Shown here in pieces: positions 5,330 through 5,618 of a stretch of DNA of 5,618 nt. A model generated the notes under the pieces. The model had not been told where the DNA came from. It was given only the letters and a program-made list of their open reading frames with translations, and did not search any database. A program made the position numbers and the translations under genes. The DNA comes from Dehalococcoidia bacterium. Lineage in GTDB: Bacteria; Chloroflexota; Dehalococcoidia; Lucifugimonadales; JAGWBF01. The stretch is taken from contig JAGWBG010000112.1 of NCBI GenBank assembly GCA_021296015.1, positions 1-5,618 of the forward strand. The letters are read 5' to 3'. Every line of letters starts with the position of its first letter. Position 1 is the first letter of the stretch.

Positions 5330-5618
5330 TTACAAGTTACGCTGAGGCTCCTGGTAGCCCTGTACTTTGTTGTATATTTGAATTCTGTGTCGCTGGCTCT
5401 CGACGACGAGGAGCCTGTTCTTTTCGGGGTCGAAGGTCACGCCTGTAGGGAAAGCGAATCTCCATTCGCTCTCGAGGCTCCTGACCTCACGGCGGCGTTT
5501 CTTGGTTTCCGAGCTTGCTTCTACGGTCATCTTTGCCCATTTGGATAGCTCCTGGGCATCTCCCGTGAAGCTGGTAATATACTGGCCATCCGGGCCGAAG
5601 ACCTGTACTCGGTGGTTG
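5330..5618 (-). CDS. NHL-repeat protein, C-terminal end (5' end beyond the window)
   Basis: The minus-strand frame is open to the right edge and stops at TAA (5332-5330), giving 95 residues. The fragment starts with NHRVQVFGPDGQYITSF (1-17), the last part of one NHL blade. A charged, helix-prone insert of about 35 residues (WAKM...KKRRREVRSLESEW) follows, then a last blade FPTGVTFDPEKNRLLVVE (56-73) ending RHRIQIYNK. The alternation of P-x-G-v-x-x-D with R-h-R-I-Q-v-y is the NHL beta-propeller signature. Such propellers usually bind proteins, nucleic acid or other ligands; no catalytic role can be read here. A methionine at 5530 lies within the repeat region and is not a true start. Whether it shares a transcript with the 106-aa gene 96 bp downstream is uncertain, since a repeat lies between them. 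Confidence 0.85.
   Translation of the reverse strand, partial: NHRVQVFGPDGQYITSFTGDAQELSKWAKMTVEASSETKKRRREVRSLESEWRFAFPTGVTFDPEKNRLLVVESQRHRIQIYNKVQGYQEPQRNL

Noticed and set aside
1..5618. CRISPR array, tRNA, rRNA, defence or phage genes
   Set aside because: There are no regularly spaced direct repeats, no cloverleaf or rRNA-like stretch, and no nuclease, integrase or phage structural motif in any plausible coding frame.

Overview
The window is a chromosomal stretch of moderate GC from a bacterium. It holds eight protein-coding genes, two of them cut by the window edges. The gene mix suggests a member of the Chloroflexota, possibly a Dehalococcoidia-like lineage: an SCO1664-type kinase-like protein next to a DUF3090 protein (a pair otherwise typical of Actinobacteria), a short bacterial PH-like membrane protein, a zinc-ribbon membrane protein and an NHL-repeat protein. 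This assignment is an inference from gene content; the window has no rRNA or other marker gene.

Layout. Bases 1-786 (+) carry the 3' part of a D-glutamate cyclase-like (DUF4392) gene. It converges on a minus-strand 3-hydroxyisobutyrate dehydrogenase-family gene (817-1743), whose last codons and stop lie inside a dispersed repeat. Across a 114-bp divergent spacer, a small membrane protein with a PH-like domain (1858-2418, +) runs tail-to-tail into a double zinc-ribbon polytopic membrane protein (2366-3358, -); the two overlap by 53 bp. Bases 3359-3593 are non-coding and hold a perfect 7-bp dyad with an inner palindrome just upstream of the zinc-ribbon gene, two AT-rich boxes, and a second, hairpin-forming copy of the repeat. 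A minus-strand cluster follows, read from right to left: the end of an NHL-repeat protein (5330-5618), a third degenerate repeat copy, an unrecognised 106-aa protein (4913-5233), DUF3090 (4326-4847) and SCO1664-like (3594-4298).

How the genes fit together. The clearest functional unit is DUF3090-SCO1664. The two genes lie 27 nt apart on one strand, and this pairing is conserved elsewhere. The SCO1664-like protein keeps a PI3/4-kinase-like catalytic signature, and the DUF3090 protein ends in a Cys/His metal-binding motif. The 106-aa gene directly upstream is a possible new partner. The other genes look like independent housekeeping or accessory genes. I see no mobile-element enzyme, CRISPR array, tRNA or rRNA. 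The less ordinary features are the unexplained kinase-like operon, the repeats that end or separate genes, and the nested dyad.
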